Positions 59,815 to 64,000 of a stretch of DNA of 64,000 bases are shown here, piece after piece. The position numbers and the translations under genes are program-made. The DNA is from Vermamoeba vermiformis (taxonomy: Eukaryota > Tubulinea > Echinamoebida), in assembly GCA_045837725.1 (NCBI GenBank), contig JBEWZL010000121.1, positions 248,001 to 312,000 on the forward strand, read 5' to 3'. A model generated the notes under the pieces. The model worked only from the letters and a program-made list of their open reading frames with translations, did not search any database and was not told the DNA's origin. Within the stretch, counting starts at the first letter, position 1. The number at the start of each line of letters is the position of its first letter.

Positions 59815-62800
59815 TTACAAAGCAAGCACAACAGCAAATAGGATAAAGATGTTAATTTGTACTAATGCAGCAATACTTGAGCTTGGTTGATTGCTATCGG
59901 TAGTTGTGGGCGTGGCCTCTTGGAACACGTCGTTGTTTGTGTTGGCAGCAACGAACTCGTCAGAGTAGACAAAATCGCGCAGATTCTGACATGAGATTAG
60001 TCCAGCCACACCTTCGTAATTCATGCAATGTACTTACGACATCAAAAGCCAAACTGGGCATCGAAGCAGAGTGCGTGATGCCATCGAACACAACGCGCTC
60101 GGGCGATAGATAAACGTCGTCTAGACTGATTTCAGGGTTGAGAGGCGTCATATCGAGACCAATCGTAATTGCGCGCACGTCTTTGGTGAGCTGTTGACGC
60201 ACGTACAATGAGATGTCCCATTCATTCCAGCGCGGTTCAGTGTCGCAGATCTGTCACGTGTTAATCGAATGGATATGACTAAATATAGCAATCACGACGT
60301 ACCACAGTGCTGGCAATCATGACACCAAACTGCGGTGCGGCAGCGAGAGTGGTGCCATTCCACTGCGAGTCATCGGCAGAGTAGGCGCGCACCGAGACGC
60401 AGGTGCCAGGAGTGCCAATTTTAGCACCAAAGAGGCGCATGCGATAGACTTCTTTGCGCGGAATATTGAAGATCGAGTAGCGCACATAAGCACGTGATTG
60501 CGTGCCAGCAGTGCCCTCGACGAGCAGTTGCGTGCTGGGAATGAGCTCCGTCACATCGGGTCCATCGCGCATGTACTGCGAGCTCTCGGCGGTGATCTGT
60601 TCAGCACGTGCTTGCGATTGACCAATCAGCGCGGGGCGAGCAGTGATGTCCATGTATTCTTTGCTCGCGAACACCACGCGACCCTGCGCAGTGGCGAGGG
60701 CCAGGGACAGTGTGGACTCGCCCTGTGCTAATTTTAGCTGCACGAGCTCTGTGACGTCGAATTCGTAGTAGCCAGAATTGGACACGAGCTGCGAGTCAAG
60801 TACGGCCGCAGACCACGTGATTTTGTCGTTCCAGGTGAGACCTTCGGTCACTGCATCAGTCACGTGATGACATGTGACATTGACAGGTGTCACATCACGT
60901 GGGGTGAACAGACGCACACGAGCACTCTCAGCCAAGTCAATTGCACCAATGTTCAGTTGCAGCAGTGTCACACTGGTGCCGCGCTCAGAGGACATGACCA
61001 CGAGTCCTGGCAGAGTGCCACTGCTCTGATCAGCGCTCGATGAGCTCACAAAGGTGTCAGCGGTGAAGTACAGCGAGGGGCCTGTCGTGTCAGCCAATGC
61101 CACGCTGACAGCACGACGTGCAGTGCTGGTGGCAGTCGGCGCGATGAGCGTGAATTGCAGGGCATCGAGGGTCCAGTAGCCGTAGTCGAGGCGCATGGTC
61201 AGCACGTGACTGCCCGCTGGCAAGCTGAGGGTCTGTACACCAGCTGAATAGGTCCAGGTAGTCCAATCTAATCACCACTGATCAGCACTGACACTACACG
61301 ACCCTACAATACTAATTACGTACCTCCAGTGGGGGGCAGCGAGAGTGTGACGAAGGGCGTGGCAGAGTTGTCGACGAACAGACGCAGCTGTCGATTGGTC
61401 GTCACTGGTGTGCCAGGCGGATAGGCGTAACGAGCCTGCACGCGATAGGTGCCCTCCGTGCTGAGGGTGACTTGATAGGTGAGCCATTCGCCCGATTCAA
61501 TGTAGCCAAGCGCAATCTCGCCGTTCGTGTTCTGCAGATCCACGTCATCGTTGCGATAGGCACCGCCTGTGTTACCAGTGGTCGTGTCGTAATAGGCCAC
61601 ACCCTGACCACCCACACGATAGTTCTCCACTTGCAACACACCGGGCAAGGCTGTCACGATGGACGGTGAGACAGGTGCGGCGACAGGTGTTGCGACGGGG
61701 GCAGTGACGGGAGGGGGGATGGGTGGCGTGACAGGTGTGACGGGGGGTGGTGCGGCAGTGACGAGCGTGAATTGCAGCCAGTTCAAGCGCCACCAGCCCT
61801 GGTTGATGGTGACCGTCAGCTGATAGGTGCCCGCGGTGATGGTAGCGGTGTTCAGGGCCGCACTCGTAGCCCAGGTGTCCCAGCTCGCAGTGGCAGGGGC
61901 CAGATTGAGCGTGCCCAGTGCGACAGTGCCGAGCTGCAGGGTGAGGGTGCGGGCCGTGGTGACTGGCGTGCCTGCTGGATAGGCGTAGCGCGCAGTGATG
62001 GCGTAGGTGCCGGACTGCGCGAAGGTGACTTGATAGCGCAGCCACTCGCCCTGTTCGAGATAGTCCACGCTGTAGCAGCCAGCGCCGTCAGTGCACACTG
62101 CAATGTCCACGTCATCGTTGCGATAGGCACCGCCCGTGTTGCCAGGGGTGGTGTCGTAATAGGCCACACCCTGACCACCCGGCATGTAGTTCTCAGCCTG
62201 CAGCGTGCCAGGCAGGGGAATGGTGTTGGGGGGCGGGGTCGGAGGTGTGACAGGTGCTGCGACAGGAGTAGCGACAGGAGTGGCAGTTTGCAAGGTGAAG
62301 GTCAAGTAATTGAGGCGCCACCAGCCATTGGTGAACTGCACGGTGATCTGATGCGTGCCAGCAGTGAGGGGGGCATTGAGTGTGACACCAGTGGTAGTTT
62401 GCCACACACCCCAGCCACCTGAGGGGCCAGCAGTCAGTGTCGCAACTGGCACCGTGCCAGCATCGAGCAACAGCGTGATCACGCGATCAGCGGCAACTTG
62501 TGTGCCTGCAGGATAAGCGTAGCGCATCTGCACGGAGTAGGTGCCAGCTTGCGTGACAGTGATCTGGTACTTGATCCACTCGCCTGCTTCAATGTAGCCG
62601 AGCGAGTAGCCACCACCCACGTCATCAGCCACCTCCAGATCCACACCTTCAGTCGTGCGATAGGCACCGCCCAAGTTAGCGGGAGTCGTGTCGTAGTAGG
62701 CCACACCAGCACCACCGTTCATGTAGTTCTCAATCTGCACCACACCGGGCACAGTGCTCACATAGGTGTTCGTGGTCGGGGTCACTGGAGGCGGGGTCGG

Positions 62801-64000
62801 GATCGGGGCGGGGGCTGGATTCGGGTTACCCGCGCCAATGGTGATCTGTCTGGTGGCCTCTGTGACAGCAGTGAGCAAGCATTGCAACGAGCGATTCATT
62901 TGTAGCGCTACTTACGTGCTGTGGCGCCAAAGTTGTCGGTGAGAGTGAGGCGGATGGTGTAGGTGCCTGCAGCGGCGTAGGTGTGCGAGGTGATGATGAC
63001 GTTGTCGTCGTAGGCCCCGAGTGTGGTGCCATCACCCCAGTCCCAGCGATAGAAGAGGTAGTCCAGATCGGGATCGGTGCTGTCTTGTGCGGTGATTGAG
63101 ATCGGCTGTCCTGCTTGCAACACACTCGACGCTGCAGGTGGGTCAGTGACACGTGATGCAGTGCATGCAATGCGACAAATAGTACTCACCTGACACGGCA
63201 ATGACAGGCACGGGTGCGGCATTGGTGGCCGGGAAGTTGGTCTGCGTCAAGAACATAAAGTCTTTGCCCGTATTTCCTTGCGCATCGGTCACCGTCAACA
63301 CGACGAAGAAGTTGATTCTGAAGCGCGTCAGTATTCGAATAGGGGGGACCAATCTGAACACTTACCTAGCACCAGCGTGCGTGTCAGCACCAATGTAGGA
63401 GAGAGGAATGGTGAATGTCTGAGTGGTGCCGATGTACTGATCGGGATGGATGTCTAAATTAGGAAATAGCTCGTTAACAAGGGTGCTCAGATACTACCAC
63501 TGCAACGACATACGATTGAGATGCACGAGATTGATCTCCCACTTGTACTGGTACGGCGCAGTGCCTCCAGTGACAGTCGCGCTGAAGGTAATGTCTGCAC
63601 CCACCGTGTACGAGAATCGTTCCAGCGTGCTGGGCTGTGTGATGCGCGGTACGGGCACTGTTGGACCCACATTGATCGCCAAGGTCTGCGTCGAGGTGAA
63701 ACCAACACTGCGCACGAAGAGTGTGGCCGTGTACTGACCAGCAGCGTTGTACACCTTGGTCGGATTGGGCGCGGTGCTCGTGGTGCCATCACCGAATGTC
63801 CACCAAATTTCCACGGCATCTCCGTCGCGATCAAAGGTGCCATCGCTGCTGAACTGCACGCACATAACGTTAGTTGTGTGGACTGTAAATAGAGCAGCCA
63901 CGTACCTGCACCGTGAGGGGGGCAGCACCGACACTAGGAGCAGCGCGTGCTACAGGTGTGGGGGGCACATTTTGCGGCACGTAGCGCTGCAATGCACGAC
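59815..64000 (-). CDS. Secreted multidomain surface protein: PKD, three CBM6, DNRLRE-like repeats (5' end beyond window)
   Basis: The N-terminus lies right of 64000. In order: PKD domains (VEIWWTFGDGTTSTAPNPTK near 63800; LFYRWDWGDGTTLGAYD near 63050), then three CBM6 modules of about 150 residues each (IENYMNGGAGVAYYDTTPAN; AENYMPGGQGVAYYDTTPGN; VENYRVGGQGVAYYDTTTGN), each with a GEW(I/L)-x-YQ(V/I)T core and a final WxL(N/D)-x-L-x-FTL. Pro/Ala/Thr-rich linkers (TPVATPVAAPVTPPTPPP) separate them. Two DNRLRE/CBM96-like domains follow (LQLNIGAIDLAESARVRLFT; YSIFNIPRKEVYRMRLFGAK). The C-terminus is short and hydrophobic (SSSIAALVQINIFILFAVVL), stopping with no cytoplasmic tail, as in a GPI-attachment signal. 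Likely glycan-binding adhesin or coat protein. Confidence 0.87.
61590..62760. repeat. Three DNA-level copies of the CBM6 coding unit
   Basis: The words coding GVAYYDTT and GGAYR recur nearly identically (for example TGTCGTAATAGGCCACACC at about 61590 and 62150, with a close version at 62690), about 550 bp apart. This indicates fairly recent tandem duplication or ongoing conversion between modules. Confidence 0.8.

Overview
The window is nuclear DNA of a unicellular eukaryote with a compact genome. About 24 host genes are packed head-to-head or tail-to-tail with mostly 20-400 bp between them, and most are split by many GT-AG introns of about 45-60 nt. The gene set is eukaryotic: VPS13, AP-2 alpha, an R1R2R3 Myb, SETD3, TBC1D20, YJU2, eIF6, a MAPK15-like kinase and mitochondrial SSB. 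Three-repeat Myb, SETD3, MAPK15 and a mitochondrial NirK together suggest a protist near the opisthokont/amoebozoan part of the tree. I cannot name the species.

Layout. 1-8.5 kb: most of a VPS13 lipid-transfer protein on the minus strand, cut by the left edge. 9.3-18.5 kb: a ubiquitin-fold protein of unknown role, mtSSB, 3R-Myb, a LysM protein, a SMYD-like SET protein and a small amphipathic-helix protein. 18.9-31.9 kb: an oxysterol-binding-protein relative without its HHPP signature, a SETD3-type methyltransferase with a long His-Asp/Glu tract, an eIF4E-family protein, an ITPase/XTPase, eIF6, an unknown probably mitochondrial protein and TRM5. 32.2-41.5 kb: MAPK15-like kinase, AP-2 alpha, GDP-mannose pyrophosphorylase, and a VPS9 Rab5-GEF with an N-terminal UBZ-type finger. 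41.8-52.5 kb: urocanate hydratase, MsrB, TBC1D20-like RabGAP, YJU2, a copper nitrite reductase (NirK) with a mitochondrial-type presequence, and a Ulp2/SENP6-7 protease. 52.5-59.8 kb: an island of different character with a DUF7869-type transposase gene, a second diverged transposase 3' end facing it tail-to-tail, two unrecognised genes and a TET/JBP-like 2-oxoglutarate dioxygenase. 59.8-64 kb: a secreted PKD + three CBM6 + DNRLRE-like surface protein, cut by the right edge.

The vesicle-traffic genes (VPS13, AP-2 alpha, VPS9 GEF, TBC1D20, ORP) cover endocytosis and membrane-contact lipid transport, but I see no operon-like coupling. The strongest candidates for something new are the transposase/dioxygenase island at 52.5-59.8 kb, the intron-containing eukaryotic nirK at 48.3-49.7 kb, the His-tract SETD3, and a highly iterated CACGTG palindrome that is nearly absent from VPS13 but dense in genes from about 20 kb on and recurs at intron 3' ends.
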